Made by a program: the position numbers and the translations under genes
Source of the DNA: Leisingera aquaemixtae
GTDB lineage: Bacteria; Pseudomonadota; Alphaproteobacteria; Rhodobacterales; Rhodobacteraceae
Direction: 5' to 3'
Length of the DNA: 64,000 nucleotides
NCBI RefSeq assembly: GCF_019801145.1
Contig: NZ_JAHVJQ010000003.1
Location: forward strand, 1 to 64,000
Shown here: in pieces, positions 25,346 through 34,892 of the stretch
Layout of the letters: each line of letters begins with the position of its first letter
How positions within the stretch are numbered: position 1 is the first letter of the stretch
Notes under the pieces: generated by a model
Database searches by the model: none
Told to the model about the DNA's origin: nothing
What the model saw: the letters and a program-made list of their open reading frames with translations, nothing else

Positions 25346-27076
25346 TCACCTGTTCAAACCCGCTGCGCGCAAACCCTGTTGATAGCGTTTGAGATCTTCC
25401 GGTCGCGCGAATGGATGCGTGCGTTCTGCCACTTGGAGCGAGGCGCCAGGGTCAAGACGTTTTAGGTCGAAAACGGCTTGCCTCGCCTCATCCAACTTGC
25501 CGCAAATGGCATTGTTGACAGCTATATCCAGATAAGAACTGCTACGGTTCGGCTGGATGCGGATTGACGCTTCGGCCCACTCGATGGCTTCTTCGTGCCT
25601 GCCTGCAATGAAATCACACAGTGAGCGAATGGAGTACCATAAAGCTATCAAAGGATCGCGCGGGCTGAGCCGGATCGCGATCTTGATGTTGCTAAGGGCT
25701 TCTTTACTGTCGCCCAAATAAACCTGAGATCTGGCAAGCAAAGCATAGGCATGGGGGTCGTTTGGGTTGAGGGCAATGGCACCCTGCAACATTCGCACAG
25801 CGTCCTGATGACGACCTGAAAACAGATCCGCTGCACCGAGTAGGGCCATCGCGTATGCGTCGCGGCCGTTTATCGAAACCGCCCGTTGCGCCAGATTCGC
25901 CGCCTCAGCCTTCGATGCGGCAGGATCAGCACTCCAGCCGTTCACGCACTGCATCAGATGAGTGAATGACAAGTCCGCCAGCCCGAAAGAGCTTTGCGGA
26001 TCCAATTCGACAGCTTTCAACAACAGATTCTGGGCTTCGACTACGTCGGCTTTTGTGAACTGTGAAATATGCCAATGGGCGCGCGCGGCCAGTTCCCAGG
26101 CATCCATCCGCGGTACCACTTTGCGCCGTGCGCGTTGCATTTCTGCAGACAGGTATTCAGGTGCTACTGCGCCAACAATATTTCGAGTGATTTCGTCCTG
26201 CAGATCGAAGATGTCCTCAATCACGCCGTCAAATCGCTCGGTCCAGACGTAGCGGTTCGCAACGGCGTCGATCAGTTGCGCTGAGACGCGAACCCTGTTG
26301 TCGGCCTTTCGAACGCTGCCCTCCAGAAGGTACTGCACTCCCAATTCCCGGGCGATTTGCTCTGTCCCGACAGCGCGACCTTGGTAGGAGAAGCTTGTAT
26401 TTCGAGAGATCACGAAGAACCAGTGGAACCTGGAGAGCGCAGAAATGACATCTTCGGCCATACCTTCGGCAAAAAAGGTCTGATTTGCATCATTGGACAA
26501 ATTGTCGAAGGCCAATACTGCAATCGAAGGTCGTTCCGGCAACTCAACGAGGTGCCTCTGGATGGCTGAAGCCGACATTCCCCAACCGTAAGCGATCAAA
26601 GGTTCTGCGATGTTTTTGAGTTTCTGAGAACCAAGACAGGTGAATTGATCTGAAAGCTTAGCATCAATGCTGCGCCGTGCAGTTTCGGAAATCACGAGCG
26701 ATCCGGGTTCGGCCAGGTCCTGAAGACGTGCGGCCAAGTTGACCCCGTCGCCATAAACGTCTTCATCGGCAAAACTAACATCGCCGCTATGCAATCCCAT
26801 CCTCAATGTGAACTGAGGATTATTGGTCAGTTTGTTCTGGACAGCCATTGCGCACTTGATGCCGCTAACCACGCTGGGAAATTCAACCAACCAGCCGTCT
26901 CCCATGCTTTTAATAACCCTGCCGTGATGCTCACCAATTGTTGGAGTAAGAACGTCGTTTCGAAAACGGCGCAGCGCGGTCAACGTGGCGACTTCATCCT
27001 CCCCCATGAGTTTGGAATAGTTTGCCACATCCGCAGCCAGAATAGCGGCCAGCCTTCGCTCAGAGACGTTTGACAT
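25346..27076 (-). CDS. Class III adenylate/guanylate cyclase with TolB-like and TPR domains
   Basis: This 576-residue protein begins with a class III nucleotide cyclase domain. ILAADVANYSKLMGEDE carries the first metal aspartate, SMGDGWLVEF the second, and GDGVNLAARLQ the downstream catalytic part. From about residue 185 a TolB/FlgO-like segment starts with RPSIAVLAFDNLSNDANQTF. From about 340 a series of TPR-like repeats follows (AVELDPQSSFGLADLSF, AIALNPNDPHAYALLARSQV, AIRLSPRDPLIALW). This layout is common in alphaproteobacteria, with predicted cAMP output and protein-protein sensing. No membrane segment is evident. It stands alone on the minus strand. Confidence 0.87.
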   Translation of the reverse strand: MSNVSERRLAAILAADVANYSKLMGEDEVATLTALRRFRNDVLTPTIGEHHGRVIKSMGDGWLVEFPSVVSGIKCAMAVQNKLTNNPQFTLRMGLHSGDVSFADEDVYGDGVNLAARLQDLAEPGSLVISETARRSIDAKLSDQFTCLGSQKLKNIAEPLIAYGWGMSASAIQRHLVELPERPSIAVLAFDNLSNDANQTFFAEGMAEDVISALSRFHWFFVISRNTSFSYQGRAVGTEQIARELGVQYLLEGSVRKADNRVRVSAQLIDAVANRYVWTERFDGVIEDIFDLQDEITRNIVGAVAPEYLSAEMQRARRKVVPRMDAWELAARAHWHISQFTKADVVEAQNLLLKAVELDPQSSFGLADLSFTHLMQCVNGWSADPAASKAEAANLAQRAVSINGRDAYAMALLGAADLFSGRHQDAVRMLQGAIALNPNDPHAYALLARSQVYLGDSKEALSNIKIAIRLSPRDPLIALWYSIRSLCDFIAGRHEEAIEWAEASIRIQPNRSSSYLDIAVNNAICGKLDEARQAVFDLKRLDPGASLQVAERTHPFARPEDLKRYQQGLRAAGLNR

Positions 27077-27563
27077 GGATGAAGCATAGCCGACGGCAGG
27101 CGAATAAGAAACTTCCGTGGTGTTGGCAGCTCGGCGCCCAAAAAATATGAACGCTTTGTTGAAAGTAGTCGCGCATCAACATCGGTTAGCAAATTGTTGT
27201 TTTGGAAAGCTCATCAACGTATCTGGAATGCGGGCACACTAAAACTGAAAAAATGCTGAGTGACGCCTGTCTGTGGCTCTGCGGATGCGAGTCGTGCCAG
27301 GCAATATTGAGCCCAGTCATTGGCAGGTCAAAATGCTGCACTGAGCGCAAACGCCCGATCTGGGAACGCTGCGCTGCGGCCTCGAACCTGTCCGCCAAAG
27401 GCCGGTTTGGGCCGGGAGCGATGACACGCATGATCGGCCTTGCGCCCTACTACTGCGTCGCCGCAAGTCAGCTCCGAGCCCAAAGTGCCTATTGCTGCGA
27501 CATTCAGGAACGACCGCTTATTGGCGAGCCAAACGGATCAGGCCCGCCATTTTGTCGTGCAGC
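27077..27563. other. Gene-free stretch with a partial repeat
   Basis: No supported gene was seen in 487 bases. The 5' part should hold the promoter of the cyclase gene. Bases 27476-27530 partly match repeat family B. The open frames here have no domain. Confidence 0.45.
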
Positions 27564-28328
27564 TCAGAATTTTCCGTTGTTATGCGCCATTTCTCTCGGC
27601 GTTGCTGAAACGACATCCCAATGCTCCACGATCTTCCCGTCTTCAACGCGCCAGAGATCGAAGAAGGCCCAGGGTTTGCCGCTCACGGTTGCGTCTGATG
27701 CGACAAAGACGAAATTGCCCTCTGCAACAACGATCTGGGGCTCGAACTTGGTGATAACAAACCCCTGCTCGGCCCAGGCTTTTGTACCTGCCATCAGGCC
27801 ATCAATGCCATCGGCAAGGTGCGGATTGTGCTGCATGTAGACCTCTGAGTACATCGGTGCCTTCTCAGGTGCCGCACCGCCCAGGACGTCGCGCACAAAG
27901 CCAAGGACCAGCGCCTTGTTTTCTTCGGTCTTGTCGAGGTCAGTGATCTCAGTTGGCCCGTCGGTCATACCCCGGCCGGATGCAGTTGTTTCCGGCACGG
28001 GCTGAAGATTGTCCCAATGTTCAGCAACCTTGCCGTCCTCAACCCGGAAGACATCAAACGCTGCCAAGGTCGGGGCTCCAAATGCATCAGCGTTTTCAAA
28101 CGTGCTGTGCAGAACAACGAGGTCGCCTTCGGAGATGACCCTGTGTGTAGTAACTGTCATGCCCGATTGTTCGACCAGTGGGATCAGCCCGACCAAGCCT
28201 TCTGCACCGGTTGGGATTTGCGGGTTGTGCTGAATGTATCCGGGTGTCACGAGCTGGCGGGCGGCTTCGGGGTCATGATCGGCAAAGGCAGCCGTGAAAA
28301 GCGCGATGACAAGTTCTTTGAGAGACAT
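27564..28328 (-). CDS. Tandem SnoaL-like (NTF2 fold) protein, paralogue
   Basis: This 254-residue protein is built of two NTF2-like halves with VEDGKVAEHWDN and VEDGKIVEHWDV as matching ends. The ATG at 28328 has AAAGGA upstream, and the longer frame to 28667 crosses the operator and the HxlR gene. It is divergent from the HxlR regulator at 28507 with a palindromic operator between them, so it is very likely the target of that regulator. Bacterial relatives are often induced by electrophiles or oxidants, but the reaction is not known. Confidence 0.78.
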   Translation of the reverse strand: MSLKELVIALFTAAFADHDPEAARQLVTPGYIQHNPQIPTGAEGLVGLIPLVEQSGMTVTTHRVISEGDLVVLHSTFENADAFGAPTLAAFDVFRVEDGKVAEHWDNLQPVPETTASGRGMTDGPTEITDLDKTEENKALVLGFVRDVLGGAAPEKAPMYSEVYMQHNPHLADGIDGLMAGTKAWAEQGFVITKFEPQIVVAEGNFVFVASDATVSGKPWAFFDLWRVEDGKIVEHWDVVSATPREMAHNNGKF

Positions 28329-28391
28329 GGTTGGATCCTTTGATTCGTATTGCCTGAATACGTAGTAGCAAAAACATACCATATCGCAATT

Positions 28392-28417
28392 ACGTACCTT
28401 GAACTGACCAGGTACGT
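28392..28417. promoter_or_regulatory. Palindromic operator between HxlR and SnoaL-like genes
   Basis: ACGTACCT (28392-28399) and AGGTACGT (28410-28417) form a perfect 8-bp inverted repeat spaced by 10 bases. GTAC-bearing dyads are usual for HxlR-family winged-helix dimers such as YodB. Its position between divergent starts suits repression of both genes. A TATA-poor A/T-rich stretch at 28360-28390 may be the SnoaL-like gene promoter. Confidence 0.6.
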
Positions 28418-28506
28418 TTGACCATACCCGCAGAGGAGAAACATTGAACTGCATCTGCAAGCGGGGTAAGATATTCAGAAGTTTAGTTTTGATACCAGGG
28501 CCAAAA

Positions 28507-28884
28507 ATGCTACCAATAGGCGTTGCCAACAAAGCAGAAGCATCGAACTGTTCCATCCGCTCTGTCCTGTCTAACGTGACGGGCAAATGGCGGATGATTA
28601 TCATTCTGGCTCTTGAGGACGAGCCAAAACGCTTTGGCGATCTCAAACGCTGCATTGGCGACGTCACACAAAGCGTGCTGACTGAGAACCTTCGCGGATT
28701 GCAGCGCGACGGCTATTTGACGCGCACAGTAGACCCCGGTCCTCCGGTTGCTGTCTCCTATAAGTTAACACCACTGGGCCGCAGCTTGCTTGAAATGCTG
28801 AAGCCGCTTGTTTTTTGGTCTCACGAGCAAATGGACGAAGTTAGAAAACTCCGGATGCAATACGACCGGGAGCAAGCCAGCTGA
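28507..28884 (+). CDS. HxlR family winged-helix regulator
   Basis: This 125-residue protein has the HxlR domain: CSIRSVLSNVTGKWRMIIIL, RFGDLKRCIGDVTQSVLTEN and VSYKLTPLGRSLLEMLKPL. A single N-terminal-side cysteine (CSIRSVL) sits where thiol-sensing family members such as YodB and HypR carry their reactive cysteine. A second cysteine is in KRCIGD. Divergence from the SnoaL-like gene and the palindrome in the gap suggest an electrophile- or oxidant-responsive repressor. The start at 28507 is the family-like one, and a 21-residue longer frame begins at 28444. Confidence 0.85.
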   Translation: MLPIGVANKAEASNCSIRSVLSNVTGKWRMIIILALEDEPKRFGDLKRCIGDVTQSVLTENLRGLQRDGYLTRTVDPGPPVAVSYKLTPLGRSLLEMLKPLVFWSHEQMDEVRKLRMQYDREQAS

Positions 28885-28969
28885 CCAAAGAGCAGACGTT
28901 CGGCCAAGGCCTTCGATAGGCAGCTTCGTCTGCGCTATGTCGACCTCGCCGTGACCTCTATTTACACAC

Positions 28970-29050
28970 TTGGAGCGAACGTCTCCTTTGAAGGGCTGCG
29001 TCGCAGCGTCCATTTTGATGGCTATAGTCCGGTTAGGGCCGTCCATGCAG
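28970..29050 (+). repeat. Dispersed intergenic repeat, family A, copy 3 (partial)
   Basis: The sequence GAGCGAACGTCTCCTTTGAA, then GGGCTGCGTCGCAG and a GATGGC...GGTC(C)GG tail, matches copy 1 at 605-680. It ends about 15 bases from the stop of the orphan integrase. Confidence 0.6.
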
Positions 29051-29065
29051 AACGGCCCAATTGGG

Positions 29066-29698
29066 TCAGATCTCGACCGCCTCAGCTATGGCCAACGCGT
29101 CCTCCAGTTCAATGCCGAGATAACGTACGGTGCTATCCATCTTGGTGTGGCCCAGCAGGAGCTGAACCGCTCGCAGGTTGCCCGTCTTGCGATAGATATG
29201 GGCGACTTTGGTCCGGCGCATCGAATGCGTGCCGTACGATGTTGGGTCCAGCCCGATGGATTTCACCCATTCCCGCACGAGGCGAGCGTATTGGCGTGTC
29301 GAGATGTGCAGCCGTTCGTGGAACCTGCCCGGCCAAAGGAATTCGGAACCGGTCATGATCGGCTCCTCCATCCACCGCAAGATCGATTTGCGCGTCCCAT
29401 CGGTGATCTCGAAACGAACTGGCCGCTTGGTCTTGCTCTGAATGATAGACGCCCGTTCCTTGACCTGACCAGAGGAATAGATGTCGGCAACCTTCAGAGT
29501 GACGAGGTCGCAGCCACGCAGCTTGCTGTCGATGGCCAGGTTGAAAAGTGCCAGGTCGCGATGGTTCATTGCGATTTCCAGGCGCACCCGGATGGCCCAG
29601 ACATGTTTGGGCATGAGGGGACGCTTCTGGCCGACGACGCGGCCCTTGTTCCAGGCCGGTCGGCAGGCGCGAATAGCAGGCAAGTTGGCGAAGGTCAT
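29066..29698 (-). CDS. Orphan tyrosine recombinase/integrase
   Basis: This 210-residue, compact phage-type integrase catalyses site-specific recombination. Catalytic residues are visible: Arg in SKLRGCDLVTL, His-x-x-Arg in HSMRRTK, His in LLGHTKM and Tyr in TVRYLGIE. The N-terminal DNA-binding domain is very short. The ATG at 29698 has GGGAGA upstream. No excisionase, phage gene or att-like pair was found, and dispersed repeats A3 and B2 lie directly on either side. It is probably active or recently active, but its target is not visible. Confidence 0.85.
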   Translation of the reverse strand: MTFANLPAIRACRPAWNKGRVVGQKRPLMPKHVWAIRVRLEIAMNHRDLALFNLAIDSKLRGCDLVTLKVADIYSSGQVKERASIIQSKTKRPVRFEITDGTRKSILRWMEEPIMTGSEFLWPGRFHERLHISTRQYARLVREWVKSIGLDPTSYGTHSMRRTKVAHIYRKTGNLRAVQLLLGHTKMDSTVRYLGIELEDALAIAEAVEI

Positions 29699-30104
29699 GA
29701 TGTTTCTCCCATCCGCCTCACTCCGCCTCAGCGCCAACCCGACGTTGGCGGTCCAGTTTATCACACCGCCTTGTGGCTGCAGAGAAGGTCTGGTGTGAGC
29801 CCGAAACTACTAAATGCTGCACTAGACAGCTAACGGTAAGGAATGCCTTCAAAGCCGCCATTGGCCGAAGCATGTTCAGAGCCAAGCTGCCGTTCTCCCC
29901 TATGGCCTCCGCAGTGCAGCTTCGTCAAACCAGCCAGTCAGGCGCAACGCAGCATCCTCAAAGGGCCGGGGCCTGTGCTAAAGGACATAGTGAACACTCG
30001 GCACAATTCTATGAACTGTCTGAAACCAAAGATTTGGACACAGGAGCCGGAACCACCTGAAAAAATCATCTTGGAACATCGTTGGCCCGGACACTCGCCC
30101 CTGC
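29699..30104. other. Gene-free stretch between integrase and XRE regulator
   Basis: No supported gene in 406 bases. It contains repeat B2 (29797-29872) and sequence resembling rearranged fragments. A frame at 29773-30060 has no recognisable domain. Confidence 0.45.
29797..29872 (+). repeat. Dispersed repeat family B, copy 2
   Basis: It matches 17402-17475 over about 75 bases, with the identical string AAAGCCGCCATTGGCCGAA near the end. It lies about 100 bases upstream of the integrase start. Confidence 0.6.
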
Positions 30105-30671
30105 CTAGAACGATGAAGGCGTACACGCGCTGATGACTTTGCACACCTTGTCGCCGGCGTTGCGAAACCGGTGTGGCAGGATGCTGGAAAAGTAATAAGC
30201 GTCTCCTGGGCCTAGAATTCGGGATTGTCCATCTACTGTTACTTCCAGACGACCCTCAATGACGACCGCGCATTCTTCGCCCTCATGCGACAGGGCTCCA
30301 CGGCCCGAGTCTGCACCGACACCGTACTCTTCAATCAGCATCTGCAGCTTTCGATTCCGCCGCTCACCTGCGACCAGCAGGTAGGATACGCCCGGCGACC
30401 CCAGGTCCCGCATGCCGCTGTGAGGAAAGAAAAAGTTGTCCTCGTTCTTCAGTTCGAAGCTGAAGAAAAAACCCAGGTTAACATCAACACCTGCGAGAAT
30501 TTTCTTGAGCAGAGCCACTGAAGGCTGGGTTGATCCGCTCTCGATCTGGGAAATCGTACCGCTTCCCACCCCCGCGCGCTTGGCCATCTCGCGTTGGCTG
30601 AGACCTTTTGAGTTTCGAATCAATCGCAGGCGTCTTGCGGTTTCCAGATCGGGTGCCGAAGAGTCGCCCAT
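30105..30671 (-). CDS. XRE-family regulator with cupin domain
   Basis: This 188-residue protein has an N-terminal Cro/C1 helix-turn-helix (LIRNSKGLSQREMAKRAGVG, SGTISQIESGSTQPS) and a C-terminal cupin (SHEGEECAVVIEGRLEVTVD, GDAYYFSSILPHRF). This architecture is that of PuuR/SutR-type regulators of amine and amino-acid catabolism. It is divergent from the aminotransferase gene with 150 bases between starts, so it probably controls the beta-amino-acid operon to its right. The cupin pocket would bind the inducing amine or a product. Confidence 0.88.
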   Translation of the reverse strand: MGDSSAPDLETARRLRLIRNSKGLSQREMAKRAGVGSGTISQIESGSTQPSVALLKKILAGVDVNLGFFFSFELKNEDNFFFPHSGMRDLGSPGVSYLLVAGERRNRKLQMLIEEYGVGADSGRGALSHEGEECAVVIEGRLEVTVDGQSRILGPGDAYYFSSILPHRFRNAGDKVCKVISACTPSSF

Positions 30672-30773
30672 TGTGATTTCCTGCTTCTGATCGAAAGCAC
30701 CTTAGGCCGGCCCGATCAGTTTTTCAATGACTTACACATTCCTACAAAGCCGGGTGTGCGAAAGGCTGAAACT

Positions 30774-30803
30774 TTGCAAGTATCTCTCATCAAATAATAA
30801 TCT
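30774..30803 (+). promoter_or_regulatory. Candidate sigma-70 promoter for the aminotransferase operon
   Basis: TTGCAA at 30774-30779 and TAATCT at 30798-30803 are spaced by 18 bases and end 18 bases before the likely start at 30822. It was found by eye only, and an alternative -10 (TAATAA at 30795) overlaps. Confidence 0.3.
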
Positions 30804-30821
30804 GCCTTGCGAGGAATGGAC

Positions 30822-32138
30822 ATGCCCGTTCAGTCAAATACCATGTCGTCTTTCTGGATGCCGTTTTCGGCCAATCGTGATTTCCTTCGCGAGCCCCGCA
30901 TGATCCAGTCTGCCGAAGGGATGTATTACACCAGCTCGGACGGCCGCCGGATTATGGACGGCACCGCGGGGTTGTGGTGCGTTAATGCAGGTCATCGTGA
31001 TCCTCTGATTGTAGAGGCAGTGCAAAAGCAGGTTCACGAGCTGGACTATGCTCCGAATTTCCAGTTTGCCCACCCACAGGCCTTCGAGCTGGCGGGTAAG
31101 CTGACGGCGATGATGCCAGAGGGGATGAGCCATGCGTTCTTTACCAACTCGGGGTCTGAGTCGGTCGACACCGCGCTCAAGATTGCGCTGCATTATCACC
31201 GGATGCGCGGCGACAGCGCCCGCACACGTCTGATCGGGCGCGAACGCGGTTATCATGGCACCGGCTTCGGCGGCATCTCGGTCGGGGGCATCGTGAAGAA
31301 CCGCATGCATTTCGGCACTCTCCTGACCGGTACCGATCACCTGCGTCATACTCATGATCTGGAAAAGAACGCATTCACCCGCGGCTGCCCCGCGCATGGC
31401 GTCGAACTGGCCGATGATCTGGAGCGCATCGTTGCACTGCATGATGCCTCGACCATCGCGGCCGTCATCGTCGAGCCGATGGCAGGGTCCACCGGAGTGC
31501 TGCTGCCGCCCAAGGGGTATCTGCAACGGCTGCGCAAGATCTGTGACCGGCATGGCATCCTGCTGATCTTTGACGAGGTCATCACCGCCTTCGGCCGGCT
31601 GGGTGCATCGACCGCGTCGGAATACTTCGGCGTTACTCCTGACATCATCACCACCGCCAAAGGGCTAACAAACGGCGTCATCCCGATGGGCGCGGTCATC
31701 GTGTCCGACGCGATCTACAATTCCGCCATGGAAAATGCCGACGCGCCGATCGAATTGTTCCACGGCTACACCTACTCGGCCAACCCAGTGTCCTGCGCAG
31801 CCGCACTGGCGGCGCTGGAAAGCTATGAACAGAACGACCTGTTCCGCCGCGCCGCTCTGCTGTCGCAACCGTGGGAGGATCAGCTCCATAGCCTCAAAGA
31901 CCTGCCCAATGTCATCGACATCCGGAACCTGGGGCTGGTCGGCGCCATCGAACTGGCCCCGCGCGAAGGCGCGCCGGGCGCGCGGGCCTATGAGGCGATG
32001 AAACGCGCCTGGGACGCTGGGATCATGATCCGGGTAACCGGCGACATCATCGCACTTTCTCCGCCGCTGATCATCTCGGAACCTGAAATCAACACGCTTG
32101 TTCAGACGCTTGGCGAAGTTCTGGCCGAGCTTCCGTGA
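30822..32138 (+). CDS. Class III omega-aminotransferase, beta-alanine:pyruvate type
   Basis: This 438-residue PLP enzyme of fold type I has FTNSGSESVDTALKIALHYH near the cofactor phosphate site, RERGYHGTGFGG, IFDEVITAFGRLG and TTAKGLTNGVIPMG with the Schiff-base lysine. The pattern FWMPFSANRDF near the N-terminus and FGRLG fit omega-amino acid:pyruvate transaminases (beta-alanine, taurine). Pyruvate is made into alanine, and the alanine dehydrogenase two genes on can regenerate it. MmsA follows at 33 bases, giving a path from malonate semialdehyde to acetyl-CoA. The start at 30822 has GAGGA upstream, and 30816 is also possible. Confidence 0.86.
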   Translation: MPVQSNTMSSFWMPFSANRDFLREPRMIQSAEGMYYTSSDGRRIMDGTAGLWCVNAGHRDPLIVEAVQKQVHELDYAPNFQFAHPQAFELAGKLTAMMPEGMSHAFFTNSGSESVDTALKIALHYHRMRGDSARTRLIGRERGYHGTGFGGISVGGIVKNRMHFGTLLTGTDHLRHTHDLEKNAFTRGCPAHGVELADDLERIVALHDASTIAAVIVEPMAGSTGVLLPPKGYLQRLRKICDRHGILLIFDEVITAFGRLGASTASEYFGVTPDIITTAKGLTNGVIPMGAVIVSDAIYNSAMENADAPIELFHGYTYSANPVSCAAALAALESYEQNDLFRRAALLSQPWEDQLHSLKDLPNVIDIRNLGLVGAIELAPREGAPGARAYEAMKRAWDAGIMIRVTGDIIALSPPLIISEPEINTLVQTLGEVLAELP

Positions 32139-32170
32139 CCTTTCCCCTCTAAATCCAAAGGACTGCAATC

Positions 32171-33682
32171 ATGAAAGATGCTGCCCCGATCGCTTCGATC
32201 GGCCACTATATCTGTGGCCAAAACACAGCTCCCGACGGCGAAGCCACCCAGGCCGTCTACAACCCCGCAACCGGTGAACATACCGGCGATGTGTCCCTGG
32301 CAACCGTCGAAACCGTGAACGCTGCGGTTGCCGCGGCCAAGGCGGCCTTTCCCGCGTGGTCGAATACGCCGCCGATCCGCCGGGCCCGGCTGATGAACAA
32401 TTTCCTGGCGCTGGTGCGTCAGCACAAGGACGACTTGGCCCGCGCCATCACCGTCGAACACGGCAAGGTCTTCACCGACGCCCAGGGCGAAGTCGAGCGC
32501 GGCATTGATATCATCGAGTTTGCTTGCGGCATCCCGCAGCTCCTTAAGGGTGATTACACGGAACAGGTGTCCACCGGCATGGACAACTGGACGACACGCC
32601 AGGCGCTGGGTGTTGTGGCCGGCATCACGCCCTTCAACTTCCCGGTCATGGTGCCGATGTGGATGTTCCCGATCGCCATCGCCGCCGGCAATACCTTCAT
32701 TCTGAAACCTTCGCCGACCGATCCTTCGGCTTCGCTGCTCTATGCTGACCTGATGAAACAGGCAGGCTTCCCCGATGGCGTGTTCAACGTCGTTCAGGGC
32801 GACAAGGTGGCCGTGGATGCACTTTTGGAAAACGAAGACGTCAAGGCTGTGTCCTTTGTCGGCTCGACCCCGATTGCCAACTACATCTACGAAGTCGGCG
32901 CCCGCCACGGCAAGCGCGTCCAGGCCTTGGGCGGCGCAAAGAACCATATGCTGGTGATGCCTGATGCCGACATGAACAAGGCTGCTGACGCACTGATCGG
33001 TGCAGCCTACGGTTCAGCCGGAGAGCGCTGCATGGCCATCTCGGTTGCGCTGCTAGTTGGCGATGCTGCGGATAAGCTGATGCCGGTTCTGAAAGAACGC
33101 GCCGAGACCCTGAAAATCAAAAACGGTCTCGAATTGGACGCGGAAATGGGCCCGATCGTCACCGCCGCCGCGCGCGACCGGATCAAGGGCTATATCGATA
33201 GCGGCGTCGAAGAAGGTGCTGACCTGCTGGTCGATGGCCGCAACTACACCGTCGAAGGGCACGAAGGCGGCTACTTCCTGGGCGGTACCCTGTTCGACAA
33301 CGTTACCCCGGAAATGAAGATCTACCGCGAAGAGATCTTTGGCCCGGTTCTGGCCTGTGTCCGCGTGCAGAACTTTGCCGAAGGTTTGCAGCTGATCAAC
33401 GACCACGAGTTCGGCAACGGCGTGTCGCTGTTCACCCGGGACGGAAATGTCGCGCGTGAGTTTGGCAAACAAGTTCAGGTCGGCATGGTCGGAGTCAACG
33501 TTCCGATCCCGGTGCCGATGGCGTGGCATGGCTTCGGCGGCTGGAAGAAGAGCCTGTTTGGCGACATGCACGCCTATGGTGAAGAGGGTGTTCGTTTCTA
33601 CACCAAGCAGAAATCCATCATGCAGCGCTGGCCTGAAAGCATCTCGGAAGGTGCTGAATTCGTCATGCCGACTGCCAAGTGA
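32171..33682 (+). CDS. mmsA: CoA-acylating (methyl)malonate-semialdehyde dehydrogenase
   Basis: This 503-residue protein of the aldehyde dehydrogenase superfamily has the MmsA signature [14 protein letters not shown]. The catalytic cysteine lies in [11 protein letters not shown], and NAD-binding [12 protein letters not shown] and the C-terminal [17 protein letters not shown] are also present. It converts methylmalonate or malonate semialdehyde to propionyl- or acetyl-CoA with NAD and CoA. Following directly after the omega-aminotransferase, it should consume that enzyme's product. A taurine product would need Xsc, which is absent here, and this argues for beta-alanine or 3-aminoisobutyrate as substrate. 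Confidence 0.92.
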   Translation: MKDAAPIASIGHYICGQNTAPDGEATQAVYNPATGEHTGDVSLATVETVNAAVAAAKAAFPAWSNTPPIRRARLMNNFLALVRQHKDDLARAITVEHGKVFTDAQGEVERGIDIIEFACGIPQLLKGDYTEQVSTGMDNWTTRQALGVVAGITPFNFPVMVPMWMFPIAIAAGNTFILKPSPTDPSASLLYADLMKQAGFPDGVFNVVQGDKVAVDALLENEDVKAVSFVGSTPIANYIYEVGARHGKRVQALGGAKNHMLVMPDADMNKAADALIGAAYGSAGERCMAISVALLVGDAADKLMPVLKERAETLKIKNGLELDAEMGPIVTAAARDRIKGYIDSGVEEGADLLVDGRNYTVEGHEGGYFLGGTLFDNVTPEMKIYREEIFGPVLACVRVQNFAEGLQLINDHEFGNGVSLFTRDGNVAREFGKQVQVGMVGVNVPIPVPMAWHGFGGWKKSLFGDMHAYGEEGVRFYTKQKSIMQRWPESISEGAEFVMPTAK

Positions 33683-33707
33683 GCCTCTCTTTCCAGGAGT
33701 GATAACG

Positions 33708-34823
33708 ATGTACATTGGTGTACCCAAGGAAATCAAAAACCACGAATACCGCGTCGGACTTACACCCGAGAGCGTGGCTGAACTGATTACCAACGGCCAT
33801 GCAGTGCTGGTCGAAACCGGAGCGGGTCTGGGCATCGGAGCAGATGACGATGCTTATCGTGCTTCTGGTGCGGAGATCGCAACAAACGCAGCCGAGCTGT
33901 TTGCCCACGCCGAAATGATCGTAAAGGTGAAGGAGCCGCAAGCAGCGGAGCGTGCGATGCTGCGCGAGGGGCAGATCCTCTATACCTATCTGCACCTGGC
34001 GCCAGATCCGGACCAGACCAGGGATTTGGTGAACTCTGGCGCGGTCTGCATCGCCTATGAAACGGTAACGGACGATAGCGGCGGTCTGCCGCTCCTCAAG
34101 CCGATGAGCCAGGTTGCAGGCCGGATGTCGATTCAGGCCGGGGCCGGTGCTCTGGAAAAGGCCCAGGGCGGTCGCGGGGTTCTCCTGGGCGGTGTGCCTG
34201 GGGTGAAGCCTGGCAAGGTTGTTGTCATCGGCGGCGGTGTTGTCGGTTTCAATGCCGCGCAGATGGCAGTTGGCCTGCATGCTGACGTCACCATTCTTGA
34301 CCGAAACCCGGCCGTTCTGGAGAAACTCGAAAACCACTTTGAGGCATCTGCCAAGGTGGTTTACTCAACCCAGGCCGCGCTGGAGGAAGAGGTTGCCAAT
34401 GCTGACCTCCTGGTCGGGGCAGTTCTGATCCCTGGCGCCGCCGCGCCCAAGCTTGTTTCGCGTGATCTGATTGCGAAAATGAAACCCGGTGCAGTGGTCG
34501 TGGATGTTGCCATTGACCAGGGCGGCTGCTTTGCGACCTCCAAGGCAACGACACACGCAGACCCGACCTATGTCGTTGATGATGTTGTGCATTACTGCGT
34601 CGCCAATATGCCCGGCGCGGTGGCCCGGACTTCGACCTATGCGCTGAACAACGTGACCCTGCCGCATGTCATCGCCATTGCGAACAAGGGCTGGCAGCAA
34701 GCGCTGGCCGACAACCATCACCTGCTGAATGGCCTGAACGTGGCCTACGGCGAGGTGACCTGCAAGGCTGTGGCCGATGACCTCGGATACGGCTTCGAGG
34801 ATCCCAGAAATTTGCTGACTTAA
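33708..34823 (+). CDS. ald: Alanine dehydrogenase
   Basis: This 371-residue NAD-dependent enzyme makes pyruvate and ammonia from L-alanine. It opens with [20 protein letters not shown] and contains [33 protein letters not shown], the dinucleotide loop [16 protein letters not shown], and [17 protein letters not shown] 33708 was chosen, because the long frame from 33447 runs through mmsA. It sits 25 bases after mmsA, where it would recycle the alanine formed by the aminotransferase. A hairpin follows its stop codon. Confidence 0.93.
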   Translation: MYIGVPKEIKNHEYRVGLTPESVAELITNGHAVLVETGAGLGIGADDDAYRASGAEIATNAAELFAHAEMIVKVKEPQAAERAMLREGQILYTYLHLAPDPDQTRDLVNSGAVCIAYETVTDDSGGLPLLKPMSQVAGRMSIQAGAGALEKAQGGRGVLLGGVPGVKPGKVVVIGGGVVGFNAAQMAVGLHADVTILDRNPAVLEKLENHFEASAKVVYSTQAALEEEVANADLLVGAVLIPGAAAPKLVSRDLIAKMKPGAVVVDVAIDQGGCFATSKATTHADPTYVVDDVVHYCVANMPGAVARTSTYALNNVTLPHVIAIANKGWQQALADNHHLLNGLNVAYGEVTCKAVADDLGYGFEDPRNLLT

Positions 34824-34832
34824 GCAAATCCG

Positions 34833-34862
34833 CGCCCGCAACAGCATACCGCTGTGCGGGCG
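34833..34862 (+). terminator. Hairpin between ald and the TRAP genes
   Basis: CGCCCGC (34833-34839) pairs with GCGGGCG (34856-34862), and the inner ACAGC pairs with GCTGT (34841-34855), giving 12 base pairs with one bulged A. TTATT follows. It may partly separate the enzyme and transporter messages. Confidence 0.5.
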
Positions 34863-34892
34863 TTATTCGTCAAACAGGAGGAGAACTACCCG

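Noticed and set aside
30807-32138. Taurine degradation reading of the aminotransferase operon
   Set aside because: Tpa and Ald are shared with taurine use, but sulfoacetaldehyde acetyltransferase and phosphotransacetylase are missing and MmsA fits beta-amino acids better.
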